From: Azorinus chamasolen
Taxonomy: Eukaryota > Mollusca > Bivalvia > Cardiida > Solecurtidae
Reading direction: 5' to 3'
Assembly (NCBI GenBank): GCA_963576725.1
Contig: OY755241.1
Coordinates: 71,309,041 to 71,373,040 of the forward strand
DNA: 64,000 nt
Part shown: piece after piece, positions 21,803 through 27,659 of the stretch
Layout of the letters: the number at the start of each line of letters is the position of its first letter
How positions within the stretch are numbered: the stretch's first letter is position 1
The notes under the pieces: model-generated
The model's database searches: none
Told to the model about the DNA's origin: nothing
Seen by the model: only the letters and a program-made list of their open reading frames with translations
Translations under genes and position numbers: made by a program

Positions 21803-22447
21803 ACTCTCACGAAAACAATATGTCTCCCCCATATAAATGTGGGGGAGACATAATTCTGGGTGCTAGATGCAGATGGTAGCTTAATACAGGACAACAAAAT
21901 ACTGAAAGCTCCTCCAAAATACAGAAAATTCCTAGAGGAGCTTTCTGTATAACTTTTGTCCTGCATTAACCAACCACCTGCTTATAAAGGCAGCTATGGT
22001 TATTCTGTAAGTGGTCGCATTAGAGGGGTTCTACTGTATTTGATACTCCGTTAATAATTTCTCAAAAGCTTCATCGAAGCGGTCGTAGTCAAAATTGAAC
22101 ATATCTAAATAAACTTCAAGAGCTGAATGGTTAATGTAAAAGCTGACTAATATTACTGCCACCTCACCAACAATAATTATATGTGATATATGCCGAACAA
22201 ACACATATATTTTAGAGAAGTTACTATTTTAGGAAACAATTAACTTACGTAGTTGTTAGTTTTGAAGTCGACACCGAACGGGTTTCTTATTCCGCCCCCT
22301 AAATGGTTCTCATGTCCCACGCCACTCCATATGTAGTTTGGTTTACAAGGATGGGGTACTGTTTCTCCGTTAGGTATCTTAAGCTGATAGTGCTGGTATG
22401 GGTGGACATACCCGAAAGTCAGAAGAATTACAATTGCAACCGCCGTC
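5166..22447 (-). CDS. Temptin-domain copper monooxygenase (DBH/MOXD/PHM family), seven exons seen
   Basis: Minus-strand gene with exons 22249-22447, 16813-16945, 15104-15202, 13744-13923, 12497-12666, 6019-6262 and 5166-5259. All splice phases agree and there is no stop, giving about 372 residues. Order: hydrophobic leader, temptin-like Cys-rich domain (VPHPCKPN, GVGHENHLGGG, DSDGDGKTNGEELG), a linker with CDPFDNTLCDG, then Cu2_monooxygenase N and C domains. Copper ligands seen: HH in VLHHIAVFGC and H in VHWHNP (CuH site), and HMH in LSHMHALG (CuM site). The CuM methionine would lie in an exon left of 5166 that I did not find. The family oxidises substrates with copper and ascorbate in secretory vesicles or outside the cell; the substrate here is unknown. 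The introns are packed with transposons. Confidence 0.88.
5380..5490 (+). mobile_element. TTAA-4 MITE fragment
   Basis: Contains GAGTTTCAAACGACTTGGATTC, GATGAGACGCGGAGTTACTC and ATCTGGATTCAAGCTGTTTG, the hairpin of the TTAA-4 family, and ends AAGCGAAGGGTTAA at 5490. The left end is missing. Confidence 0.6.
5512..5850. mobile_element. M5 MITE with internal hairpin
   Basis: About 340 bp, with ends CAGCGCTCCTTCCCTACAAC and TTTAAGAGAGGGAGCACTGT in inverted orientation. A second copy is at 18497-18855. At 5635-5700 both carry the same hairpin (CCCTATGTTGTGACCACTC and its complement). The open frames here are incidental. Confidence 0.8.
6019..6262 (-). CDS. Monooxygenase exon 6 (copper-binding core)
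   Basis: Begins VHWHNPLKIRDYTDSSG, continues YATPNLRPFNAGTLITGK, IPPGQHEHYEYGGCSNRC and NITIFRTLSHMHALG. It spans the join between the two Cu2_monooxygenase domains and supplies the third CuH histidine and the HxH pair of CuM. One N-glycosylation sequon (NIT). Acceptor TTTTCAG, donor GTATGAAC. Length 244 bp, entering in phase 0 and leaving in phase 1. Confidence 0.88.
6355..6790 (+). repeat. U repeat (Penelope-like 3' region), copy 1
   Basis: Shares with 7615-8130 the block GTAAAGTCAAGCAGG, an A/C-rich stretch, then GGAACGGTCAGTGGCAAAAC, GGTTTAAACCG and GTAAATAAAGGTATCCCC. Copies elsewhere directly follow (on the minus strand) Penelope-like C-terminal coding fragments, so it probably is that element's 3' untranslated region. 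Confidence 0.7.
6965..7420 (-). pseudogene. Penelope-like element, C-terminal fragment
   Basis: The minus strand encodes SKCYYQNLPPISKYN, LQQGISHLDFYGDVIYK and TACLV. The same order of motifs occurs in the copies at 18858-20450 and 38480-38830. These resemble the tail behind the reverse transcriptase of a retroelement family common in molluscs whose palm contains IPMGNNC; I place it as Penelope-like. No GIY-YIG endonuclease is visible. Confidence 0.6.
7340..7530 (+). repeat. V repeat, copy 1
   Basis: Contains GCAGACTCGGTTTTATTGAG, TTTAAGCGGTATTCAATTTTC and ATATAACAACACTGAGAATG-type sequence. The same block is at 30050-30225 and partly at 17040-17150, and in the opposite orientation at 8300-8480, 22985-23120 and 39725-39825. 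Confidence 0.7.
7615..8130 (+). repeat. U repeat, copy 2, with (CA)n
   Basis: Second copy of the 6355-6790 repeat. It carries a (CA)n run near 7749-7768, the GGTTTAAACCGGTTTACGGA palindromic block and GTAAATAAAGGTATCCCC. Frames of 85-128 codons through it are low-complexity artefacts (poly-Thr/His or Val/Cys). Confidence 0.75.
8300..8480 (-). repeat. V repeat, copy 2, inverted
   Basis: Reads CATGAACAGACTCAATAAAA and GCTTTCGAAGGAT, the reverse complement of the V block at 30050-30225, followed at once by Penelope-like RT sequence. Confidence 0.7.
8480..9480 (-). pseudogene. Penelope-like reverse transcriptase fragment (palm)
   Basis: The minus strand reads MYWIPKLNKNRFNL (about 9105-9050), then RQVFGIPMGNNCVPFVADL, FLYCYERDFM (8758-8690) and SRYLDDIL (8630-8606). 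IPMG is the primer-grip-side motif and YLDD carries the catalytic Asp pair of a reverse transcriptase. Frames are broken, and a 97-bp piece of U repeat interrupts at about 9200-9296. The YWIPKLNK and IPMG motifs are those of Penelope-type RTs; the class is my inference. Confidence 0.65.
9200..9296 (+). repeat. U repeat fragment inside the RT relic
   Basis: GTACAAAAATGAGTCATGCA, then CACCACATACAGAACAAACA, the start of the U-repeat variant also seen at 16405 and 38010. It is inserted in the Penelope-like sequence. Confidence 0.7.
9876..9999 (-). rRNA. 5S rRNA-like sequence, probable pseudogene
   Basis: Read on the minus strand, 124 nt starts GTCTTAGC and ends GCTGAAGAC, closing helix I. The 3' two thirds match metazoan 5S closely: TTAAGCAACGTCGAG (box A region), GTACTTGGATGGGTGACCG and CTGGGAATACCGGGTGCTG. 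The 5' third is diverged. A T run follows the 3' end (GTTTTTC), as for a Pol III terminator. It could be a dispersed 5S pseudogene or the head of a 5S-derived SINE; a working gene is less likely. Confidence 0.8.
10021..10419. repeat. AT-rich stretch with (TA)n and palindromes
   Basis: (TA)n at about 10070-10093, then repeated TTGTATAAAATATATA-type words, including the palindrome TTTCATATATTTAATATATG and its complement at 10314-10340. No coding signal. It surrounds the hammerhead candidate. Confidence 0.8.
10220..10270 (-). ncRNA. Candidate hammerhead ribozyme (minimal, type I-like)
   Basis: The minus strand carries the invariant core CUGACGA, a 3-bp stem II (GAC-GUUU-GUC), GAA, a palindromic short stem III (ACAUGU) and then U as the cleavage-site base. 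Stem I forms from ACCA/UGGU and, beyond a 4x4 internal loop (UGUU/CUAC), from UAUA/UAUA. All core positions (C3-A9, G12-A14, A15.1-U16.1, H17) are satisfied. Penelope-like retroelements are known to carry hammerhead motifs with very short stem III, and Penelope-like fragments on the same strand lie on both sides (8480-9480 and 10860-11160). Confidence 0.75.
10420..10690 (+). mobile_element. Pearl/Helitron-like short element fragment
   Basis: Contains GGGTAATAACTCAAAAGGTA, repeat-like sequence, then GTGTGACGGACAGACAGACG and GTCGACACA at the end, which mirrors AGCTGACACA at the start. The 'aataactc' core and the ACGG-type tail link it to the larger elements at 20532-21852 and 26815-27652. Confidence 0.5.
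10860..11160 (-). pseudogene. Penelope-like element, N-terminal fragment
   Basis: The minus strand reads HVLRPHTDKESEYKRHFLK, INKGIDFIDIQSFFRDKSV and ICYKYNKPIRNVIFNYNKS, with stops. I recognise this as the region upstream of the RT in the same molluscan retroelement family. On the minus strand its order relative to 8480-9480 and 6965-7420 is correct for a single broken element. Confidence 0.55.
11225..12090 (-). repeat. U repeat, inverted, with internal 53-bp tandem array
   Basis: A reverse-complement U repeat. Between about 11325 and 11875 the block GTTTAAACCCTAAGTGGTG, TTTGCCACTGACTGTTCTAA and TGCGGTACTCTG is repeated about ten times at 53-54-bp spacing (GCGGTA at 11365, 11418 and 11471, continuing to about 11865). 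Past 11880 the normal single-copy U sequence resumes (CTGCTTGAATTTACTACTTTT). Confidence 0.9.
12091..12496. other. Intron 5 sequence, nothing recognised
   Basis: Between the U repeat and exon 5. No repeat family, exon or RNA seen. Confidence 0.5.
12497..12666 (-). CDS. Monooxygenase exon 5
   Basis: Reads DKQDVTFNEPYPCFMATEEG, CSDLISGWTVGMPGFCGHKD and AGFLVSPTRGYRIGVMQ. This matches the Cu2_monooxygenase segment with conserved Cys pairs and a GW/G pattern before the 'QVHW' ligand, which follows directly in exon 6. Acceptor TATTCAAG, donor GTGAGCTC. 170 bp, entering phase 1, leaving phase 0. Confidence 0.88.
12783..12993. mobile_element. TTAA-4 hairpin MITE, full length
   Basis: 211 bp from TTAACCCTTTCGGTGCCAGC to GGCACGAAAGGGGTTAA. 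Central palindrome of AACAGTTTGGATCCTGATGA, GACGCCGAGTTACTCGGCGT and CTCAACTGGATCCAAACTGT. This is the best copy of the family. Confidence 0.9.
13020..13065 (+). repeat. Half of the M5 hairpin
   Basis: CTCCACCAAACCCTATGTTG, then TGACCCACTCTTTAGA: the left arm of the hairpin found whole at 14807-14904. The right arm is absent. Confidence 0.6.
13066..13743. other. Intron 4 sequence, nothing recognised
   Basis: No exon, RNA or known repeat seen over about 680 bp. Confidence 0.5.
13744..13923 (-). CDS. Monooxygenase exon 4 (HH copper motif)
   Basis: Reads VFNFTVRLPQLPVPAVETTY, TCMYFRFPTDQATEYHIVGS and VPYMDNMDVLHHIAVFGCTG. The TTYxC and HHxxxFGC patterns are signatures of the Cu2_monooxygenase N-terminal domain; HH are the first two CuH ligands. 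One sequon (NFT). Acceptor GCATTCAAG, donor GTAAGTCC. 180 bp, phase 1 to phase 1. Longer open frames overlapping on both strands are shadows. Confidence 0.9.
14395..14525 (-). repeat. X dispersed sequence, copy 1
   Basis: Shares TTCTGTGCACGAA and a TTAACTGGATGTCGCGATAT-like core with 15990-16200 and with 23400-23505. The family is unidentified. Confidence 0.45.
14695..15073. mobile_element. TTAA-4 MITE interrupted by an M5 hairpin
   Basis: Starts TTAACCCTTAGCCTGCTTG and ends CAGCAGGCTTTATGTTAA in inverted orientation. The family's ATCTGGATCCAAACTATG arm is at about 15024. A separate hairpin is inserted at 14807-14904. Confidence 0.75.
14807..14904. mobile_element. M5 hairpin, complete
   Basis: Near-perfect 98-bp inverted repeat: CTCCACCAAACCCTACACTG, GACAACTATTTAGAATCGTC, loop TTTG, then the complementary arm ending GGTTTTGTGGAG. 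Related hairpins are at 5632-5706, 18613-18710 and 56943-57002. Confidence 0.85.
15104..15202 (-). CDS. Monooxygenase exon 3 (linker)
   Basis: Reads VCDPFDNTLCDGKHDFVDCE and HLGYQCDTVSEE. A short cysteine-rich linker between the temptin-like domain and the monooxygenase domain. Acceptor TTTGCAG, donor GTAATTTT. 99 bp, phase 1 to phase 1. Confidence 0.8.
15265..15435. mobile_element. Tigger-type MITE relic with hairpin
   Basis: CAGTTGAACCTCAATATCTA resembles the TA-family terminus. A perfect hairpin at about 15380-15429 (TCTAAAGTAATGCTGAAAGC, TCCTGCATGA, complement) matches the central hairpin of the TA-1 MITEs (GCAGAAAGCTCCT...AGGAGCTTTCTGC). Confidence 0.6.
15460..15850 (-). pseudogene. LINE endonuclease fragment
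   Basis: The minus strand reads CNGNRGGGVTVIHKASIG, RDITLRLVDVYRPPPSRG and PVVIVGDLNIHLD. RGGGVA-, VYRPP- and GDxNIH are motifs of the APE-type endonuclease of CR1/L2-like LINEs. No RT follows, so this is an isolated relic in intron 2. Confidence 0.7.
15990..16200 (-). repeat. X dispersed sequence, copy 2
   Basis: The minus strand is open as SYCNVQLITGSGNPRGMFFH, then GTNHIVSCTECPYGTLTVNW. Related but broken copies are at 14395-14525 and 23400-23505. I do not recognise the protein; it may be a repeat with chance openness. Confidence 0.4.
16405..16745 (+). repeat. U repeat, copy 3
   Basis: GTACAAAAATGAGTCATGCA, GCACCGCCTTGGAACGGTCA, GGGGGTTTAAACCGG and GTAAATAAACGTATCCCC. Closely matches 37995-38365. 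Confidence 0.75.
16813..16945 (-). CDS. Monooxygenase exon 2 (temptin-like domain, part 2)
   Basis: Reads KWTVALCQMDSDGDGKTNGE, ELGDLNCTWTPGTEPQSIYG and LSHPG. The DxDGDGxTNGEELGDPxC loop is typical of temptin-like Cys-rich domains and resembles a calcium-binding loop. One sequon (NCT). Acceptor AATTCCAG, donor GTGAGTAAG. 133 bp, phase 0 to phase 1. Confidence 0.9.
17040..17150 (+). repeat. V repeat fragment
   Basis: CCCCGGTTTAAGCTGTATTC and GACCAGAAAATATAACAACA, as at 30130-30225. Confidence 0.6.
17151..17667. other. Intron 1 sequence, nothing recognised
   Basis: No known repeat or exon. Short open frames have no supporting motif. Confidence 0.4.
17668..17815. mobile_element. TTAA-3 MITE fragment
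   Basis: Contains AGAATCAGATCTATATTATA, AGAGCAGACCCGGATTAGCA and TGTTTGCAAAGGCGT, pieces of the TTAA-3 arm. Ends are missing. Confidence 0.55.
17887..18150. mobile_element. Tigger-type MITE relic
   Basis: Starts GCAGTGAAACCTATTTAAAG, has GGTTGCTTAATACAGAGGAA and CCTGCATTAAGCTACCACCT inside, and ends CTACAGTGCAACCCCTCTAA. This resembles the TA-1 family but with an altered right end. Confidence 0.5.
18160..18430 (+). repeat. U repeat, copy 4
   Basis: AATATGAGTCATGCTGAAAA, CCGCCTTGGAACGGTCAGTG, GGGGGTTTAAACCGGTTAAA and GTAAATAAACGTATCCCC. Separated from the Penelope-like coding fragment only by the M5 MITE. Confidence 0.7.
18497..18855. mobile_element. M5 MITE, copy 2
   Basis: ACAGTGCTCCCTCCCTACAA to TTTAAGAGAGGGAGCACTTT, with the hairpin at about 18618-18697. 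About 90 percent alike by eye to 5512-5850. It interrupts the Penelope-like element at 18160-20450. Confidence 0.85.
18858..20450 (-). pseudogene. Penelope-like reverse transcriptase pseudogene
   Basis: From the right end the minus strand reads TTFIKMYWLPKLHRTYKARF and IANSSSSTTTKGS (RT fingers), then a broken palm with CYERDFHFKLDP and RYLDNIF (catalytic YLDD changed to YLDN), YPKELELNKANPSDT, and the C-terminal tail also found at 6965-7420. Many stops and frameshifts. The family's nuclease domain is not seen. Confidence 0.65.
20489..22038. mobile_element. TA-1 (Tigger-type) MITE containing a pearl-like insertion
   Basis: Ends TACAGTAAAACCTCGCTAAT and GTGGTCGCATTAGAGGGGTT...CTGTA, as in the uninterrupted copies at 25986-26183 and 43352-43565. 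The MITE body resumes at ATTCTGGGTGCTAGATGCAG after a 1.3-kb insertion at 20532-21852. Confidence 0.85.
20532..21852 (+). mobile_element. Pearl-like element with tandem core repeats
   Basis: Starts CTAGAGGTTTTTGTCACAAA and ends in the hairpin GTCTCCCCCATATAAATGTG, GGGGAGACATAA. The middle is seven to eight tandem copies of about 155 bp, each with GGGCAATAACTCCAATATTA, CATGACACTTCCTCTC and AGTTATCGTCCGGACAAAAA, followed by a (GACGGACA)n tract at about 21728-21800. Tandem cores plus an ACGG-type microsatellite and a terminal hairpin fit the 'pearl' elements described from bivalves, which are Helitron-like. Open frames of about 82 codons repeat with the unit and are not genes. Confidence 0.75.
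22249..22447 (-). CDS. Monooxygenase exon 1 seen (leader and temptin-like domain, part 1)
   Basis: Reads TAVAIVILLTFGYVHPYQHY, QLKIPNGETVPHPCKPNYIW and SGVGHENHLGGGIRNPFGVD, then FKTNNY. The hydrophobic start is a signal-peptide core; VPHPCKPN and GVGH..LGGG..NPFG are temptin-like motifs. Donor GTAAGTTA is strong. A clear acceptor (TTCATTTCAG) precedes it with one base of a codon, so the ATG is probably in an upstream exon not identified. Alternatively translation starts at an in-frame ATG near 22500. Confidence 0.85.
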
Positions 22448-22984
22448 CTGAAATGAACAATAATATGGTTGTTGTAATAGTTTGATATCATGATCCTCAC
22501 AGGTGTCTAATCAGGATACAAACTGTTTCGCACAGACTGACAAGGTCCGAACATATCCAATATGTAAAACAATACAGCAGCAAATAGTCAGCAGATCTGT
22601 TTTGACGGATTCCGATTGATTTGGTAATATTGAAATTCATGATATGGTTTCAGACAATTAAACCTATTTAAATGCCGCTAAATGAGGCATGGACAAACAA
22701 TGTAGACCAAGCTCAGAGGTAAGCTGAACGAGTCAGTACTGTTCGCTGAATCAGTTGATGTTAGTGGTTTATAGCAATAAATCGTTTGCTCGATGTGCAT
22801 CCACAACATAACAATAAAAAGGTTCCAAAAGTTACTTTGAACAAATTTATCGTAGGAATAGCAAATGGAGAGCAAATGCGATAGCACTGTAGTCGTATAT
22901 GAAATATAAGCATATCACTGACGTTCATGTGATTTGACTTTACATAATGATTTCGGGAGATCAGTTTAAATGATTTTTGTTATG
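22448..22984. other. Upstream of the first recognised exon, nothing identified
   Basis: The first coding exon or promoter should lie here or farther right. No TATA-like or exon signal could be picked out by eye. Confidence 0.3.
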
Positions 22985-23120
22985 AAAATTGAATACAGCT
23001 TAAGCCAATGAGCATGGATAGCGATGACCATTTAATGCATGCTCGTGAACAGACTAAAAACAACAGTAGACGATTTTCTCCTTACCCATTGCTGCTTTGC
23101 TTTCGAAGGACTGCCTACTT
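22985..23120 (-). repeat. V repeat, copy 3, inverted
   Basis: AAAATTGAATACAGCTTAAG, GCTCGTGAACAGACTAAAAA and GCTTTCGAAGGACT, diverged from 8300-8480. Confidence 0.6.
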
Positions 23121-23399
23121 TAAGACTGTATTAATCCTTTCCCTGGTGAACATCTAGACGCTCACCAGAATCTATACTGGTTGACAGTCTGGCTGCATTT
23201 TTAACAATTTACCTCATGAATATTCATCATGAAATAATGACGTAATTGATTATCAAGTGGTCTATGTTGTTTACAAATGCGTTTCAATGAGGTTGAAGGC
23301 TATCCATTCTAACAGAGTGTCTCCTGAGAATATCTAGACCTGGGTATTTGGCCTTCGATAGGTCGGTGATTCTATCCACTGTGAACAAGAAACAGTGCA

Positions 23400-23505
23400 G
23401 TTTATCCCATGTACAGAAGCAATGTACAGAACCACAGTGTCTTGCTCGTACTGTAATTAGCTGGATGTCGCTATATTGACTGAACCACTGTTTAAGCAAC
23501 GCCAA
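23400..23505 (-). repeat. X dispersed sequence, copy 3
   Basis: GTAATTAGCTGGATGTCGCT, then ATATTGACTGAACCACTGTT, which aligns with 14500 and 16172. Confidence 0.45.
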
Positions 23506-23528
23506 TGTCGCCTGTTGGCACCATTGAA

Positions 23529-23597
23529 AACAGTGCAGTACCAGGTCAGATGCGGCCTTTTCAAGGCGGCATCTGACCTGGGACTTCACTGTTTTCT
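23529..23597. repeat. Hairpin (TTAA-3-like)
   Basis: AACAGTGCAGTACCAGGTCA, GATGCGGCC, loop TTTTCAA, GGCGGCATCTGACCTGG, ACTTCACTGTTTT. Arms of about 30 bp with mismatches. It belongs to the 'aaacagtgtagac' hairpin type also seen at 36605-36672. Confidence 0.7.
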
Positions 23598-23659
23598 GTA
23601 TTATTGGAGAGGTCATCAAACCTCTCCTCAGTGTTTGGATTAGATGTCGGCACATTTTG

Positions 23660-24080
23660 TGAAGATTTATAATATTATTTCGTGGAGTTTTAAATCGGGA
23701 CTGTACAAAAAGCAGTACACCGTCTACCTTTTTGCTATACGCATGCCCGTGTTTCCGGTTATGTACAGAATACGCAGTTGAAAATTACTCATCAATAAGG
23801 AGTTTTAATATTGAATAATTTATACAAAACGGGGTTAATTTTTACCAACACGTTCATTTTAATAGAGAATGTTGATATCTTATTTTTCAAAGTGAGTTGC
23901 AAAATTCATGAAATATATTTTCAATGTTTTACGTTTCGCAAGATAAACAGTTTCGCGTTGTTATTGTTATGTAAAGTCAATATTTCCCGCGTTTATGTCA
24001 GATATATAGACAGATTGGAAAGTTGAAGTAATAAAACAGAAAAGCTGAATCTACACATCAACAGAAAATGTGAGTGCAGA
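23660..24080. other. Spacer, nothing recognised
   Basis: AT-rich sequence before the Helitron coding relic. The Helitron 5' end (TC) could not be located. Confidence 0.3.
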
Positions 24081-24866
24081 GAATGAGGCGTGTACTGCGT
24101 GGCTCACTCCACCAAGAAATGATTGGTAGTAGTAGTCGTGGCTTGCAATGTTGTTGCGCTAGTTGCATTGATAATGTTAACACACAATGGTCAGTACGTC
24201 TCTCTTTGGTCGGCTGATAGCATCAATGAAACTATTATTGTAGGTAGTAGAGTGTATGATTCCACTGTCCTGCAGTCTGGAAGTCCAGTGCCAAGGTATT
24301 TAGCACACAATGAAGTTCCTAGAGTAGTTGAAGTTATGAACAGACTCTTCACTGTTGATGTACATGAGTGTTTGTTTTATGGCATCGTTTGGACAGATGA
24401 AAACATAGAAGCACAATCTGCGTCATTAGAAACTGCCCTGCGATCTGCGTTTAGCGTTTCTGATACGTTGCTGGTTACATTGAATAGTTTGTCTTTGAGT
24501 GTATTTCGTTGAGCAGGAAGCTGGTTTTTATTTGATTCTCATGCCAGAAATAATCAAGGTATGCCAGATAATTATGGTTCAGCTATACTCATGCAGTATT
24601 CTAGTGTAGATGACTTTATAATTTTCTTACGATCTGCATATGCTCAACAGTACTTCAATCTCTCGCACGTGGATATTTTTACAAATGAGCAAGTCGTGCA
24701 AGAGAATGTACAAATGCTCAGAAATGGTCATACAAATGCTTCTTCAACCTTACAAGCTTTTATCAGAAATCATGAGCACTTTCAAAGTGTTGAAAATCTG
24801 TATGTCGATTCTGTGAACAGGCATTATACTTCTTGCAGCAACCAAATGTTAACAGGACAAGATTAA
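24081..24866 (+). pseudogene. Helitron N-terminal peptidase-like domain
   Basis: Reads VALIMLTHNGQYVSLWSADS, YLAHNEVPRVVEVMNRLF and, after a stop, SWFLFDSHARNNQGMPDN, YGSAILMQYSSVDDFIIFL. The 'FDSHxRxxxGxP...G.A.L..F' pattern is that of the cysteine peptidase-like domain placed ahead of Rep in some animal Helitrons, similar to herpesvirus-type deubiquitinases. A QC pair just upstream (GLQC, about 24143) may mark the catalytic Cys, in another frame. Two breaks at least. Confidence 0.55.
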
Positions 24867-26814
24867 TGTGATACAGAACATTGTATGATCAACCTAATTA
24901 TGTAGATTTGGGTCATGCCTATAGCTCAGTGAACAGTAAAAGTACATGTTACAGCAAATGGTTTGTAAATGTGCAAAATGTTATCAGTGATATACAGAAA
25001 CATCCTAAGTTTTCATATCGATGTTGTGAAAAATTCCTGTATCCATGACAGGTAGCACATTTGAAGGAATTGTATTGTACTGCTTTTGCTATTAATTTAT
25101 TGGTTGATGATAGTCTGTGCTCATCATGTTGCAAACAGATTGTAGCTGATCATATTCCAAAGTTTTCTGTTGATTTCAATTTATTGGAAAATGGACCAAT
25201 TCCTGAGGTGTTGACTGTTTTATGTGGTATAGAAAAAAAACTTATTGCGCTGATTCAGGTATTCATGACAAAAGCGCAGCTTCCAGGGGGGGGGCATTAT
25301 GCTGAACGGGGCTCTGTTATAAATTTCCTATCACCATAAATTGATATTGCTAAGCAATTGCCTGTAATGGATCAAATGATTGTGGTTAAATTTGCTGAAG
25401 CAAATCCTATATTACAAAATATTGATCACTACATTTCTGCTTTGAAAATATATCGGGATTTGTCATGGTTAAAACTTTATAATCCTTTATACAACAATTT
25501 GTCTACTACAGATATTTATGGCAATGCATCACAGTCAGAGAGATTAAGCAACTGTGAAGAAAGTTGCGCTAATTCCACAAACTACAGTATCCCAAACTTA
25601 AACGTGTGTGACATTATTAACAGCTGTCCAGCCATTGTTTGCACAGCATTTCTTCTGAGCCAATAACTCCATATGAAATGCAGTATGGTGAAGAAATGGC
25701 TTTTCCATGGTTGTACCCATATGGGACTAATGGTTTCCTATCCCAAAGACCTATGTAATTGACCCAAATGGAATATTTTTAGTTACGTTTGATAAATTTC
25801 AAAGGCACATTCAGAACAGATATTCCATACTTACTAAATTGCGTTAATGTTTGTGATTATCAGCAATTGCTTGCGCATATATCTGTCCATATGATTATGT
25901 GAAAATCATATTGTAATCATGAGCAAGTGAAAGCTAAAAATGTCTTAGATTTGAAAGAAAACCATGACTTTCTAAAGAATTCATATACAGTAAAACCCCG
26001 CTAATGCGACCACCTAAACGAGATATGAGTATCGGTGCTAGATGCAGGTGGTAGCTTAATGCAGGACAAAAGTAATGCAGAAAGCTCCTCTACATTACTT
26101 TTGTCCTGCATTAAGCAACCACCTGCTTATAAAGACACCCACGTTTATTCATTAAGTGGTCGCATTAGAGGGGTTCTACTATATGTTTATGAAAAATCTA
26201 CGAGACACAGCTGCATACTGGAAAAATGCACTTACAAATTTACTTGCTATGTTAAAACGTGTGGGGCCTCCACCTCTGTTTATTACTCTGAGCGCTAATG
26301 ATTTCCATTGGCCGGAATTGGTAATGACTTTAACTGGATGTTAAGAGAAAGAAGTTGAGAATTACATTAATGATCTTCCGAATCTTGTTAAACGTGATCC
26401 ATACTGATCCATACTTAACAGCAATATATTTTGAGCGATGATATACCGTATTGTTTAAACATATTCTAAATTCTGAAGAAAAGCCTCTTGGTGAAATTGT
26501 TGAATACTTTGTGCGGGTGGAGTTTCAGAACAGAGGAAGTCCGCATTATCAGTTATTTTATTGGATAAAAGATGTTCCAATAGCCAAACATTATACATCT
26601 CTGAAAGTACAGTGAACAAACAATTAGTTTCAGACGAAAAATCAGATCCAATTTTACATCATTTAGTCAAACAAATGCAAACACAGAGGCATTCTTATTA
26701 TTGCATGAAAAGGAGAAGATCTTGTAGGTTTGGATTTCCCTTTCCTACAACACATTTACTTGCAATTTCTAATGTCAGTGTACATGGAAATATCTATGCA
26801 ACAAAGAGAAACTA
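24867..26814 (+). pseudogene. Helitron Rep (rolling-circle nuclease) region
   Basis: Reads LNVCDIINSCPA, TPYEMQYGEEMAFPWLYPYG (25670-25730), MKNLRDTAAYWKNALTNLLA, FITLSANDFHWPEL (26275-26325) and VEFQNRGSPHYQLFYWIKDV (about 26518-26575), then RRRSCRFGFPFP. The last block is the site of the HUH motif, here HYQ in place of H-x-H, so the copy is dead. A TA-1 MITE interrupts at 25986-26183, and several stops and frameshifts occur. Confidence 0.85.
25986..26183. mobile_element. TA-1 (Tigger-type) MITE, intact, inside the Helitron
   Basis: TACAGTAAAACCCCGCTAAT to CATTAGAGGGGTTCTACTAT. Central hairpin around AGAAAGCTCCTCTACATTAC and TTTTGTCCTGCATTAAGCAA. It splits the Rep frame between LKNSYTV and YMFMKNLRDT. 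TIRs of the form CAGTAAAACCCCGCTAATGC and TA targets are typical of pogo/Tigger elements. Confidence 0.9.
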
Positions 26815-27652
26815 AAGGCTTTTGTCACAAAAACGGATGTCTCCCCTCTAATAAAAACAATATGCAAAGGAAAATCACTAAACATGTTATGGACTTGATG
26901 AATGACAATTCCCCTATTTCCTTATGCACATTCCACACCACATTTTTAAAGAGAAAATGATAACAGCTAAAAACTCCAAAAACTTTGATACCAGAGTTGT
27001 GGCCCTTTTGCATGACACTTGCTTTCATCATGCCCTTTCCATAAGTAAAATGTCATTCCAATAGCATCAGTCGTACAGGAGTTATTGATCGGCAAAAAAA
27101 TGTAACAAAGGACAATAACTCCCAAAGTATTGATGCCAGAGTTATGGCCCTTGTTCATGACAATTTCTCACATCATCCTCTTTCCATGTATGAAGTTTCA
27201 ATACGATGGCAAGAGCCATGTAGGAATTATTATCCGGACAAGAAAGCATTAAACAAATGTACAAGGGGCAATTACTCTAAATTTATTGAATGGAAAAGTA
27301 GTTAAATTGAACCCCGGGTTAAGGATCTTATGCATGACACTTTCTCTTATCATGATCTTTCCGTGTATGAAGTTTCACTCCATAGGCATGTGTCATATAG
27401 GAGTTATCGTCCTGACAAAAATTGTGATTTTTTTACAAGGAGTAATAACTCCTATATTATAGAAGCAACATGTATGGACCATTTGCATGACACTTCCTCT
27501 CATTATGCTCTTTCCATATATGAAGTTTCAATCAACTGGCATCAGAGAGATTAAGTCAGGACAAAAAGTGTGACAGACAGCCAGACGGACAGACAGACAA
27601 CTCTCACGAACACAATATGTCTCCCCCATATAAATATGGGGGAGACATAATT
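26815..27652 (+). mobile_element. Pearl-like element inserted in the Helitron
   Basis: CTAAAGGCTTTTGTCACAAA to GGGGGAGACATAA, the same ends as 20532-21852, with four to five core repeats and a short ACGG-type tract (GACAGACAGCCAGACGGACA). It lies between the Rep and helicase parts of the Helitron frame. Confidence 0.85.
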
Positions 27653-27659
27653 CACAAGA

